A stretch of 64,000 nucleotides of DNA from Prevotella sp. khp7 (GTDB lineage Bacteria > Bacteroidota > Bacteroidia > Bacteroidales > Bacteroidaceae), in the NCBI RefSeq assembly GCF_900109055.1, contig NZ_FOIV01000003.1:498835-562834 (forward strand), written 5' to 3'. The notes under the pieces are model-generated. The model saw only the letters and a program-made list of their open reading frames with translations. It was not told the DNA's origin and made no database searches. How positions within the stretch are numbered: position 1 is the stretch's first letter; the number at the start of each line of letters is the position of its first letter. A program made the translations under genes and the position numbers. This document shows positions 24,492 through 32,292 of this stretch, in pieces.

Positions 24492-24898
24492 TATAGTCGG
24501 AAAGACACAGGGAAAGCAAATTTTACTCTAACAGGTTGGCCGTTAATCGTACCAGGCTTCCATCTAGGCATGGCCGTCACGATTCTGAGAGCTTCGGCGT
24601 CAAGTGAAGGGAAGGCTTCCTTTATAACTTTCGCTTCGCCTACAGAACCATCAGCCTCAATTACAAAGCTCACGACTACATTGCCTTCTATTTTCTGCTT
24701 CTGAGCGTCTGCAGGGTATTTTACGTTCTTTTGAAGATAGCTGAACAGGGCGTTTGTGCCTCCAGGAAATTCTGGCTGCTTTTCCAACTTGTCATATTCA
24801 TATACCTTCTGATCTTTTTGAGCTATTACGGTCTTCTGTGCGCTCGCTGTCGAGAAACAGAACAGGGCCGTCAGCGCCATAAATAATACTTTCTTCAT
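24491..24898 (-). CDS. Periplasmic TonB C-terminal domain protein
   Basis: A 135-residue exported protein with a signal peptide (ending TASAQ), an acidic/basic linker, and one TonB C-terminal domain (PEFPGGTNALFSYLQKNVKYPADAQKQKIEGNVVVSFVIEADGSV...MPRWKPGTINGQPVRVKFAFPVSFRL). It lacks the Pro-rich linker and membrane anchor of classical TonB, so it may not energise receptors; such short TonB-domain proteins are common in the phylum and often partner regulators. It is the first gene of a two-gene operon with the TPR-HTH regulator. Reverse -7 box TACTTTTG at 24952-24959. Confidence 0.88.
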   Translation of the reverse strand: MKKVLFMALTALFCFSTASAQKTVIAQKDQKVYEYDKLEKQPEFPGGTNALFSYLQKNVKYPADAQKQKIEGNVVVSFVIEADGSVGEAKVIKEAFPSLDAEALRIVTAMPRWKPGTINGQPVRVKFAFPVSFRL

Positions 24899-24951
24899 TT
24901 TCTTTTCTTTTTAATGGTTCAACAATTTGTTCATTAGTTGTCCGGACGCTG

Positions 24952-24959
24952 CAAAAGTA
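24952..24959 (-). promoter_or_regulatory. -7 box of the TonB-domain/TPR-HTH operon
   Basis: Reverse TACTTTTG about 54 bp upstream of the ATG. Confidence 0.5.
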
Positions 24960-25069
24960 GTGAAAAAACCATAATGCTCCAAGAAAAACATTACATATTA
25001 TTACACACATACTGAAAATGTTGGTTAAAGATTAGAAAAAACCGGCTTCCGAATGTCATGGTATAAAAA

Positions 25070-25132
25070 GGTTTGCTTGGAGTAAAGTGAGACTTTCCAC
25101 GGAGGAAACTTCTGTTTTCCTTAGGGGAAAAC
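25070..25132. repeat. Intergenic palindromic repeat block, copy 1
   Basis: GGTTTGCTTGG (25070-25080) runs into AGTAAAGT-GAG-ACTTT (25081-25096), and a separate GTTTTCC-TTAGG-GGAAAAC hairpin lies at 25114-25132. The first part recurs at 48444-48470 and the second type at 63267-63346. The surrounding 24960-25320 has no gene I can support; it is upstream DNA of the polysaccharide operon. Confidence 0.7.
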
Positions 25133-25320
25133 TCTGTTTTCGATATGAAAAAAAACGCCTACTTTGTTATGTAGTCTTTTTGTTGACTTCTTATAAAAAC
25201 TCTTGGTGTAAACATATTTCTGATATCGACTGGCGAGTGGCTTAAAACAGTGGCGGAAGATATTATTGGATAATTTATGAATTTATGCTTTTTTTTCGCA
25301 TGATTGTCGATAATTCTTTG

Positions 25321-25328
25321 TACCTTTG
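25321..25328 (+). promoter_or_regulatory. -7 box of the polysaccharide operon
   Basis: TACCTTTG, starting transcription near 25333. No good -33 element is seen at the usual distance, which suggests activator dependence or a weak promoter. Confidence 0.65.
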
Positions 25329-25332
25329 TGCC

Positions 25333-25518
25333 GAAAAACTACCCACTTCATCCTATAAGGATGGCTAAGCCGAACATGGAGCGGGTGGTCTCGGTACTCA
25401 GAAGTCGCTGAATGCCAGTGCTATATGGATACTGTACTTGATGGAAATGAATCGTTTGTGCGCCGCATGCAAGGAAGCGGTGTCCCCCTTCTTTGTCTTT
25501 TTCTGAAATAGTTTCTGC
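25333..25518 (+). promoter_or_regulatory. Leader RNA of the polysaccharide operon
   Basis: About 186 nt of untranslated leader precede upxY. It holds a CATCC-TATAA-GGATG hairpin near 25349-25363 and a weak AAGG/CCTT stem followed by TTTGTCTTTTTC just before 25519. In Bacteroides, UpxY proteins act on such leaders to prevent premature termination; whether this one has a functional terminator is not certain. Confidence 0.5.
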
Positions 25519-26082
25519 ATGCTTAAAACGGAAGAAATACATTGGTTTCCTATGCGAGTGACATACTCGCGTGAGCTTCAAGCGAAAGAATATCTCGATT
25601 CTATTGGTATAGAGTGTTTTATTCCTATGCAGTGGAAACATATTGAAGGTAGACATCCTCGCCACCGTGAATTAAAGCCCGCTATCAGTAATCTGATTTT
25701 CGTCCATTCCAGTCAGCAGAATATTACTGAATTGAAGATGACGCGTCGAGAACTGACATCGCTTCGTTATATCATGAAGCCTGTGCTTGACAATCGGAAC
25801 AATGTGTTACGTAAGGATGTGCTGACAGTGCCAGATAAAGAGATGGACAACTTTATAAAAGTCGCCTCTGTAAACGACGACCGTGTGTTCTATATGGAGA
25901 ATCTGGATTTTGCAGGGAAGCCGGGGCAGAAGGTGAAGGTCGTTGAAGGCGACTTTGCTGGTGTAGAGGGTACGATTAAACGCGTAAAAAAGAATAAGTG
26001 CGTTGTTGTGCAGATTGAGAATGTGGCGGCGGTGGCCATCGCATTTTTGCCGGCGGCTTTTCTTTTTCCGCTTGAAGACTGA
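25519..26082 (+). CDS. UpxY-family transcription antiterminator (NusG paralogue)
   Basis: A 187-residue specialised NusG. The N-terminal NGN domain starts EEIHWFPMRVTYSRELQAKEYLDSIGIECFIPMQW and continues through PAISNLIFVHSS; the C-terminal KOW domain holds GKPGQKVKVVEGDFAGVEGTIKRVKKNKCVVVQI. In Bacteroides such genes are first in capsule operons and let RNA polymerase read through the leader. It begins the 17-kb operon here. No upxZ gene, which usually follows and inhibits rival UpxYs, is present: the next gene is Wzz. Confidence 0.92.
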   Translation: MLKTEEIHWFPMRVTYSRELQAKEYLDSIGIECFIPMQWKHIEGRHPRHRELKPAISNLIFVHSSQQNITELKMTRRELTSLRYIMKPVLDNRNNVLRKDVLTVPDKEMDNFIKVASVNDDRVFYMENLDFAGKPGQKVKVVEGDFAGVEGTIKRVKKNKCVVVQIENVAAVAIAFLPAAFLFPLED

Positions 26083-26108
26083 AAAAAGTAGTTATCATTA
26101 TATCCAAA

Positions 26109-27206
26109 ATGTTTATGGAAGAACAGAAGAATAATGCCCTGGATTCGCAGGAGCAAAAGACAAACGCCCAGAAAATACTGGCTGCGATGAAGAAACGCAA
26201 GAAGTTATATTATAAGACGCTTCCTGCGGCTTTTATTGTTGGCTGTCTTGTTACAATGGGATTACCTGATTATTATCGGGCAGAGGTGATGCTTGCTCCT
26301 GAGACGGCCTCGAGTGGCAGTATGGGAGCTCTGGCCTCGATTGCCAACTCATTCGGTGTGAATATCGGCGGATCATCAAAGTCGGGCGATGCCATTACGC
26401 CATCGTTGTATCCAGAATTGATGAGCTCTGTGGCCTTCAAGACTTCTTTGTTCGATATCAAAGTTCAGAAAGACGGCGATGATCGCGTGATGACATATTA
26501 CGATTATCTGGACAATGAGCAGAAATCGCCTTGGTGGACTGAAGCGCAAAAGGCTTTCTTCGGATTGTTCAAGTCGAAAAAAGCCGATGAACCAGAGAAG
26601 AAGGAGAAGGTAGACCCGTTCCGTCTTACTGGTGCTCAGCGTTCGATCATGAATGCCATCGGTGGTAGTATTGATTGTACTATTGAAAAGCGCTCGGACG
26701 TGATAACCATTAAAGTGACCGATCAGGATCCGTTGGTTGCTGCCACGATAGCTGACTCTGTAAGAGTCCGGTTGCAGGGCGCCTTGACAGACTACCGAAC
26801 GCAGAAGGCTCGTCACGATCTGGCCTATGTAGAGTCGTTGCATAAAGACGCTAAAGTGAAGTATGAACGTATCTGTGATATATATGCCGACTTTATGGAC
26901 TCTAACCAGAATGTGGTGTTGGAGAGTGCTCGTCTGAAGCAGAACAAATTGGAGAACGAGATGCAGTTGCTATACAACAACTACAATGCCCTGTGTGCTC
27001 AACTGTTGGCAGCTAAGGCAAAAGTGCAGGAGGATACTCCTGCGTTCACCATCTTGCAGAATGCAACGGTTCCCCCAGTGAAGGCTGGTCCGAAGCGTAG
27101 CCGCATCGTTATGATCTTTGTCCTTCTTGTTTTTCTCTGTACAACGACCTGGATATTGTATGAGGAAGGAGAGTTGAAGCCCTTGTTAGGTTTGGAAAAG
27201 AAATAA
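26109..27206 (+). CDS. Wzz-type chain-length determinant protein
   Basis: A 365-residue polysaccharide co-polymerase without a kinase domain. TM1 lies near residues 38-57 (TLPAAFIVGCLVTMGLP), followed by YYRAEVMLAPETA, a long periplasmic alpha-helical region (residues 60-325), the Pro-rich VPPVKAGPKRS segment and TM2 (VMIFVLLVFLCTTTWIL). It should set polymer length with the Wzy polymerase encoded downstream. An in-frame ATG at 26115 could also be the start. It is 26 bp after upxY and 11 bp before the SDR gene. No outer-membrane Wza gene is in this operon. Confidence 0.88.
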   Translation: MFMEEQKNNALDSQEQKTNAQKILAAMKKRKKLYYKTLPAAFIVGCLVTMGLPDYYRAEVMLAPETASSGSMGALASIANSFGVNIGGSSKSGDAITPSLYPELMSSVAFKTSLFDIKVQKDGDDRVMTYYDYLDNEQKSPWWTEAQKAFFGLFKSKKADEPEKKEKVDPFRLTGAQRSIMNAIGGSIDCTIEKRSDVITIKVTDQDPLVAATIADSVRVRLQGALTDYRTQKARHDLAYVESLHKDAKVKYERICDIYADFMDSNQNVVLESARLKQNKLENEMQLLYNNYNALCAQLLAAKAKVQEDTPAFTILQNATVPPVKAGPKRSRIVMIFVLLVFLCTTTWILYEEGELKPLLGLEKK

Positions 27207-27217
27207 TCAGAACAGGT

Positions 27218-28000
27218 ATGCATACGCTTGACTTATTCTCTCTGAAAGGAAAGACAGCTGTTGTAACAGGTGGTTGCGGGCATCTTGGTAAGGCTATGGT
27301 GGCTGCGCTGTCTGACGCAGGAGCATTGGTTTATGTGGCAGGTACGAGTCATGATAAGTTCGTGTCGGTATACGGCACGGACACATTGCTTCGTTTCGTG
27401 AAGATAAATATCATGGACTCGGTGAGTATCCGTGAGGCATTCCGTTATGTGGCTGAAGAGGCAGGAAGCATCGACGTGCTCATTAACAATGCCGCTCAGT
27501 ATGCCGGTATCGGCAAAAAGTCGGAAGACCTGACAGATGAAGACTGGGAGAAATGTATTGACGGTATTGCGGGTAGCACATATAAGTGCATCCGTGAGGT
27601 GCTGCCGTATATGAAGGAAGGTGGCTCTATCGTAAACATAGCCTCGATGTATGGCATCGTATCGCCTTATCTGGCTGTATATGAGGCCCCTTGTGAGTCT
27701 TCACTCATTCCAGTGAACTATTGCGCTGGTAAGGCGAGCGTCATTCAGATGACCCGCTATTTCGGTACCTATCTGATCAATCGTGGTATTAGGGTAAACA
27801 GCATCTCGCCAGGTCCGTTCCCATCACCAAAGGTCCAGGAGAATAAGGTGTTTGCTGACCGACTTAGAGAGAAGAATCCCTCGCATCGTCTGGGCGATCC
27901 CGATGATCTGCGTGGTGCCGTACTTTTTTTGGCGTCAGATGCCTCGAAATATGTGGTAGGTCAGAACATTCAAGTTGATGGAGGATGGACAATATGGTAA
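27218..28000 (+). CDS. SDR family oxidoreductase of the sugar cassette
   Basis: A 260-residue short-chain dehydrogenase. The Rossmann glycine motif is VVTGGCGHLGKAM, the NNAAQYAGIG segment is present, and the catalytic Ser (ASMYG), Tyr and Lys (YCAGKASV) are all there; it ends VVGQNIQVDGGW. It resembles PtmA-type enzymes encoded beside NeuB/SpsE and cytidylyltransferase genes in nonulosonic-acid loci, where it probably acts on a keto-sugar. The ACGK-type spacing and a PTM-like insertion (APCESSLIPVNY) are typical of that group. It overlaps the next gene by 7 bp. Exact substrate unknown. Confidence 0.85.
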   Translation: MHTLDLFSLKGKTAVVTGGCGHLGKAMVAALSDAGALVYVAGTSHDKFVSVYGTDTLLRFVKINIMDSVSIREAFRYVAEEAGSIDVLINNAAQYAGIGKKSEDLTDEDWEKCIDGIAGSTYKCIREVLPYMKEGGSIVNIASMYGIVSPYLAVYEAPCESSLIPVNYCAGKASVIQMTRYFGTYLINRGIRVNSISPGPFPSPKVQENKVFADRLREKNPSHRLGDPDDLRGAVLFLASDASKYVVGQNIQVDGGWTIW

Positions 28001-28731
28001 AGACACTATGTGTGGTTCAAGCGCGCCTGACCTCTTCACGACTTCCCGATAAGGTGGTCATGAAGTTAGGCAAGATGGGCAAAACGATAGCGGAGCATGT
28101 GTTCGAAAGACTCAGTCTTTGTCGCAATATCGACAAGGTCGTGTTTGCCATCCCTGTAGGCAGAAACAATGACGCACTAGAGTCATTCCTCGTGGAAAAG
28201 GGAATACCCTGTTTCCGAGGAAGTGAAGACAATGTGCTAGAGCGCTTCTATAATTGTATTAAAACCTATGAGCCTGAGATTGTGGTTAGAGCCACGAGCG
28301 ATAACCCCTTTGTAGATTGGCAGCAGGTGGATGCTCAGATCGAGAATTTGCCCGGCTTTGACTATGTGTCGTCGAAAGATGCACCTTTGGGTACAGGAGC
28401 TGAGGTTTTCTACGCAAAAGGTTTGTATGAGGCCTATTTGAAGGCTTCGTCAGACCGCGAGCGTGAGCACGTGACACCTTACTTATATCTCCATCCGGAA
28501 TTGTTTAGGGTGAACAGAATTCCCTATCATCTGTCGTTGTCAGGTGTCTATCGCCTGACGGTAGATACAGATAAGGATTTCGAACTGGCACAGCGCGTAT
28601 ATGATGAATTATATGACGGGCAGCCTATTCCAAACCAGAAGGTCTATCAGTATCTGGATGCTCATCCCGAAGTGTGGCAGCTGAACAAGGATGTGGAACA
28701 AAAAGAAAATGATTTGATTCAAAGAAGATAA
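27994..28731 (+). CDS. SpsF-like cytidylyltransferase
   Basis: A 245-residue nucleotidyltransferase of the SpsF/NeuA-related group, expected to activate a keto-acid sugar with CTP. The signature VVQARLTSSRLPDKVVMKLG begins the protein, then VVFAIPVGRNNDAL and FRGSEDNVLERFY, RATSDNPFVDWQQVDAQI. The ATG at 27994 is 9 nt after a GGAGG (27980-27984) and overlaps the stop of the SDR gene, so I prefer it to the ATG at 27985. Substrate is inferred from the adjacent NeuB-like synthase gene. Confidence 0.85.
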   Translation: MVKTLCVVQARLTSSRLPDKVVMKLGKMGKTIAEHVFERLSLCRNIDKVVFAIPVGRNNDALESFLVEKGIPCFRGSEDNVLERFYNCIKTYEPEIVVRATSDNPFVDWQQVDAQIENLPGFDYVSSKDAPLGTGAEVFYAKGLYEAYLKASSDREREHVTPYLYLHPELFRVNRIPYHLSLSGVYRLTVDTDKDFELAQRVYDELYDGQPIPNQKVYQYLDAHPEVWQLNKDVEQKENDLIQRR

Positions 28732-28745
28732 AAACGTAACAAGAT

Positions 28746-29807
28746 ATGCTGACATTTAACAAAAACATCAAAATTGGTAACCGGATGATAGGTCCGGATT
28801 ATCCTACCTATTTCATCGCTGAGATCGGAGGAAACTTCGATGGTAGTTTAGATAAGGCTAAGCGCCTGATTGATGCAGCCAAGGAGGCGGGTGCTGATTG
28901 CGCCAAGTTCCAAACCTTCAAGGCCGAGAGCATCGTTTCTGAAGGCGGATTCTCAAAGATGACGCTTCATGGTGTACACGGCTCTTGGGGACGTACGGTA
29001 AGTGAAGTGTTCAAGGATGTAGAGTTCCCTGTAGAGTGGCATCAGGAAATTGCCGACTATTGTAAGAATGTGGGCATTGACTTCTCTACATCGCCCTATT
29101 TTAAGGAGGCTGTCGATCTATGTGCAGATATGAACCTGCCATTTATTAAGATTGGCTCTGGTGAGATTACTTGGCTTGAGATGCTTGATTATACAGCTCG
29201 TAAGGGATTGCCCGTGATGTTGGCTACAGGCGATGCTACTATGTCGGAAATCGATGAGGCTGTGCGTACCATTGAGAAGACTGGTAATAAGGATTTGGTG
29301 CTGATGCAGTGTATTACCAACTATCCTTCGAAGATAGACAGCGCCAATGTGAATGTGCTGAAAACATATCAGAGTGCCTATGATTGTCTGACAGGTTATT
29401 CAGATCATTCGCCCGGCCACGTAGTAGCTTTGGCTTCTGTAGTTCTAGGTGGACGTGTGATAGAGAAGCACTTCACTCTGAATAAGAAAGATAAGGGCCC
29501 TGATCATCCTCACTCAATGGAACCCAATGAGTTTAAGTTCATGGTTGATTCAATCCGTGAGGTGGAACGTGCTATGGGTAGCACTCGAAAGGAAGTTGTG
29601 GCGGAGGAAAGTGAGACCGTATTCGTACAGCGCCGTTGTCTGTATGCTAAGAATGCGCTGAAGAAGGGACAAGTGATTACAGAAGCAGACATCGATGTCC
29701 TTCGTCCTGCATTGGGTATTCCACCCAAGTTCAAAGATACGATTATTGGCAAGGCTGTAAACAAGGATATTCCAGCCAACGATCCCATCTTCTGGGAAGA
29801 TATTTAA
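28746..29807 (+). CDS. NeuB/SpsE-like nonulosonic acid synthase
   Basis: A 353-residue protein of the N-acetylneuraminate synthase family, which condense phosphoenolpyruvate with a hexosamine-type aldose. The barrel holds FIAEIGGNFDGSLDKAKRLIDAAKEAGAD and KFQTFKAE, MQCITNYPS, YSDHSPGHVV and VIEKHFTLNKKDKGPDHPHSMEPNEF; the C-terminal SAF domain runs RRCLYAKNALKKGQVITEADI. All family hallmarks are present. Product cannot be told from sequence; sialic-like nine-carbon acids or related keto-acids are candidates. No epimerase, dehydratase or aminotransferase of a full sialic or legionaminic pathway lies in this operon. Confidence 0.9.
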   Translation: MLTFNKNIKIGNRMIGPDYPTYFIAEIGGNFDGSLDKAKRLIDAAKEAGADCAKFQTFKAESIVSEGGFSKMTLHGVHGSWGRTVSEVFKDVEFPVEWHQEIADYCKNVGIDFSTSPYFKEAVDLCADMNLPFIKIGSGEITWLEMLDYTARKGLPVMLATGDATMSEIDEAVRTIEKTGNKDLVLMQCITNYPSKIDSANVNVLKTYQSAYDCLTGYSDHSPGHVVALASVVLGGRVIEKHFTLNKKDKGPDHPHSMEPNEFKFMVDSIREVERAMGSTRKEVVAEESETVFVQRRCLYAKNALKKGQVITEADIDVLRPALGIPPKFKDTIIGKAVNKDIPANDPIFWEDI

Positions 29808-29810
29808 TCG

Positions 29811-30404
29811 ATGATAACAGACAGAGAAAAGATCTTAGCGATTGTCGATAATGACTGTCTGACGCCATCGGATGCCATTATCCTGCTTGAAGGCGACGGC
29901 TTTGACCGTTTCCGCCAAGCGGTGAGCCTTTATAAACAAGGAATGGCGTCTAAAATCGTGTTCAGTGGTAATATCGTTGATTATGATTATGGCAGTTATC
30001 CCTTCTCAGAAATTTTGCCTTTGATGCTGAAAGAAGGCATGCCAGAACAGGATATAATCCATGAAGACAAATCGCTAAACACACGTGAACAGGCTGTGGA
30101 AGTTGTTCGCATGGCGCAAGAATATGGATGGAAAAAGCTGATTTTGGTGGCATCGCATGAACATCAGTATCGTGCCTACCTGACATTCCTTCGAGAGGTG
30201 CTTGACACCAAGAGCGGCATTACACTCTATAATGCGCCAGCTAGAAACTTGAAATGGTTTGAAGATAAAGGTTGGGGAACCCGCTTTAATCGTCTTCAGG
30301 CTGAAATAGACCGTATAGAAAGGTACTCGGCTATGGGACATTTGGCCACAGCTGAGGAAGTGATTGACTATCAGAAATGGAAAGAGACACAATTGAGCAG
30401 ATAA
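29811..30404 (+). CDS. DUF218 (YdcF-like) protein of the sugar cassette
   Basis: A 197-residue soluble DUF218 protein. The fold starts DAIILLEGDGFDRFRQAVSLYKQGMASKIVFSGN and contains SLNTREQAVEVVRMAQEYGWKKLILVASHEHQYRAYL, which matches the family's conserved core. It lacks a signal or membrane segment, unlike many YdcF proteins. It starts 3 bp after neuB and overlaps the next gene by 28 bp, so it belongs to the sugar cassette; a role in sugar or lipid-linked-intermediate processing is only inferred. Confidence 0.75.
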   Translation: MITDREKILAIVDNDCLTPSDAIILLEGDGFDRFRQAVSLYKQGMASKIVFSGNIVDYDYGSYPFSEILPLMLKEGMPEQDIIHEDKSLNTREQAVEVVRMAQEYGWKKLILVASHEHQYRAYLTFLREVLDTKSGITLYNAPARNLKWFEDKGWGTRFNRLQAEIDRIERYSAMGHLATAEEVIDYQKWKETQLSR

Positions 30405-31003
30405 AGCAGTTGTTTGGAGCCAATTTTATCGGACCCGATGAGTTGAGACCGTTTATCAAACGGTTTGGAGAAGATGTGGAGTTGACAGTTCCAGAGTTTA
30501 ACTATCCGCTTGATATATTGAATAAGTGTGCAAAAGACTATCTTTTGGTGCTTGGTACACCATCTTTCGGCAAGCAAAAGATAACCCTTCGCACGTTGAG
30601 AGATGCTTTTGGCGTTAATCCTGATGAGGCAGAACCCTGTTTCTATAATCAGGACTGGTACATGCATGAATCCTTCATCGACCAGTCTTTGGAGGCACGT
30701 TGGTATCTTGTGAAGAAACAAGTGGTAGAAGAATCACGTGCAGTCATGCCAGAGGAATTGCTGAAGAACCATATGATATTCCCAACGGCCATTCTCTGTG
30801 CCTACACTTTCTTCGCCTATTATTTTCAGACAGGAGCGTATTTGTGGTATCATGATTTCGTGTGGTGTTGCGACACAGACCATAATGGTGATCGTATCTA
30901 TGTGGGAAAATATCACGATGTGGATGGTGTGAACAAGAATGGATTCAGTATTCATCGTCATCTGGCTCTGCGCAATTGCTATGCGGCCATAAATGCGATT
31001 TAA
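30377..31003 (+). CDS. Unknown protein of the sugar cassette
   Basis: A 208-residue soluble protein I do not recognise. It starts MERDTIEQIKQLFGANF, has the segment VLGTPSFGKQKITLRTLRDAFGV, a Tyr/Trp/Cys-rich middle (YYFQTGAYLWYHDFVWCCD) and ends YDVDG-like ...GFSIHRHLALRNCYAAINAI. There are no membrane helices or signal peptide. It overlaps the DUF218 gene by 28 bp and the next gene begins right after its stop, so its translation is tightly linked with DUF218 and DUF4910. Being fixed among NeuB-, SpsF- and DUF4910-type genes, it is likely to serve the same sugar pathway. Confidence 0.6.
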   Translation: MERDTIEQIKQLFGANFIGPDELRPFIKRFGEDVELTVPEFNYPLDILNKCAKDYLLVLGTPSFGKQKITLRTLRDAFGVNPDEAEPCFYNQDWYMHESFIDQSLEARWYLVKKQVVEESRAVMPEELLKNHMIFPTAILCAYTFFAYYFQTGAYLWYHDFVWCCDTDHNGDRIYVGKYHDVDGVNKNGFSIHRHLALRNCYAAINAI

Positions 31004-32290
31004 TTGGAAGTGAAAAACGTAGGACAAGCAATTTACGATTTGGCGGGGAAACTTTTCCCTATCTGTCGCAGTATCACAGGCAATGGCTTTCGTCAGTCGT
31101 TGGAGATGATTCGTGAAGTGGTGCCTGAGATACAAGTGTTTGAAGTGCCCTCGGGGACACAAGTATTCGATTGGACAGTGCCCAAGGAGTGGAATATCAA
31201 TGGTGGATGGATTAAGAATAAACGTGGTGAAACAATCGTTGACTTCAAAGATTGTAACCTGCATGTGTTAGGCTACTCTGTTCCCATTCATCGGATGGTG
31301 AGTCGCGAGGAACTATTGGAGCATGTTTATACACAGCCCGATCAGCCCGATTGGATTCCTTATGTCACATCATATTATAAAGAGAGGTGGGGCTTCTGCA
31401 TGTCAGAGCGTCAGAAGCAGACACTCAACGATGACGAGTACGAAGTATGTATCGATAGCACCTTGAAAGAGGGGAGCCTGACGTATGGCGAACTTATTCT
31501 GTCAGGAGAGACCGAGGATGAGATTTTCTTCTCTACCTACCTCTGCCATCCCTCAATGGCGAATAATGAACTCTCGGGCCCTTGTGTGCAGACAGCGCTA
31601 ATCAAGTATCTGCAAAGTTTGCCATCGCACCGCTATACTTATCGTTTCGTGTTTATTCCGGAGACCATAGGTTCAATCACATACTTGAGTAGGAATCTGG
31701 ACATGATGCAGCGGCATGTGAAGGCCGGCTTTGTGTTGAGTTGCGTGGGGGACGACCGCACCTATTCTTACGTATCGACCAAGTATGAAAATACGCTGAC
31801 CGATCGCGTGTTGGAGAACGTACTGAAGTTTCACTATCCCAACTATATCCGCTATACATTCATGAAGCGTGCTTCAGATGAGCGACAATATGGCTCTGCT
31901 GGCGTTGATTTGCCAGTTTGTGCATTCTGTCGCAGCAAGTATCATGAATATCCTGAGTACCATACTTCTGCGGATAATATGGACCTGATTAGTCCGAAGG
32001 GACTGCAGGGAGCTTATGAGGTGATGGTGAAGGTTATTAATGCCTTGGAGAACAACTATTACTACCAGATGACGTGTAAGTGTGAGCCTCAGTTGGGTAA
32101 ACGTGGTTTGTATCCCACTGTGAGTCAGAAGGGTACTTATGATGCTGCACGCGTTATGCAGCATTTCATTGCATACGCTGATGGTAAAAACGATTTGATT
32201 GGAATAAGCAATATTCTCAATATACCCATTGATGAACTTATCCCGATTAAAGACAAGTTGATGGCACATCAATTATTATCAGTCAAATAG
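31004..32290 (+). CDS. DUF4910 aminopeptidase-like protein of the sugar cassette
   Basis: A 428-residue protein with the DUF4910 architecture: an N-terminal aminopeptidase-like region (LFPICRSITGNGFRQSL), an inserted domain, metal-site-like STYLCHPSMANNELSGPC and YRFVFIPETIGSITYLS, and a winged-helix-like C-terminus. The zinc-peptidase-like ligands (HPSMANNELSG, PETIG, and CRSKYHEYPEYHTSADNMD) are in place. Such genes occur in sugar loci with NeuB/SpsF homologues, where a deacetylase or amidase role is plausible but unproven. Start is a TTG directly after the previous stop (31004) or the GTG at 31010; no ribosome site decides between them. Confidence 0.75.
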   Translation: MEVKNVGQAIYDLAGKLFPICRSITGNGFRQSLEMIREVVPEIQVFEVPSGTQVFDWTVPKEWNINGGWIKNKRGETIVDFKDCNLHVLGYSVPIHRMVSREELLEHVYTQPDQPDWIPYVTSYYKERWGFCMSERQKQTLNDDEYEVCIDSTLKEGSLTYGELILSGETEDEIFFSTYLCHPSMANNELSGPCVQTALIKYLQSLPSHRYTYRFVFIPETIGSITYLSRNLDMMQRHVKAGFVLSCVGDDRTYSYVSTKYENTLTDRVLENVLKFHYPNYIRYTFMKRASDERQYGSAGVDLPVCAFCRSKYHEYPEYHTSADNMDLISPKGLQGAYEVMVKVINALENNYYYQMTCKCEPQLGKRGLYPTVSQKGTYDAARVMQHFIAYADGKNDLIGISNILNIPIDELIPIKDKLMAHQLLSVK

Positions 32291-32292
32291 GA

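Noticed and set aside
25348..25665. 105-codon frame on - across the operon leader
   Set aside because: It is antisense to the leader and the start of upxY, with no protein-like pattern.
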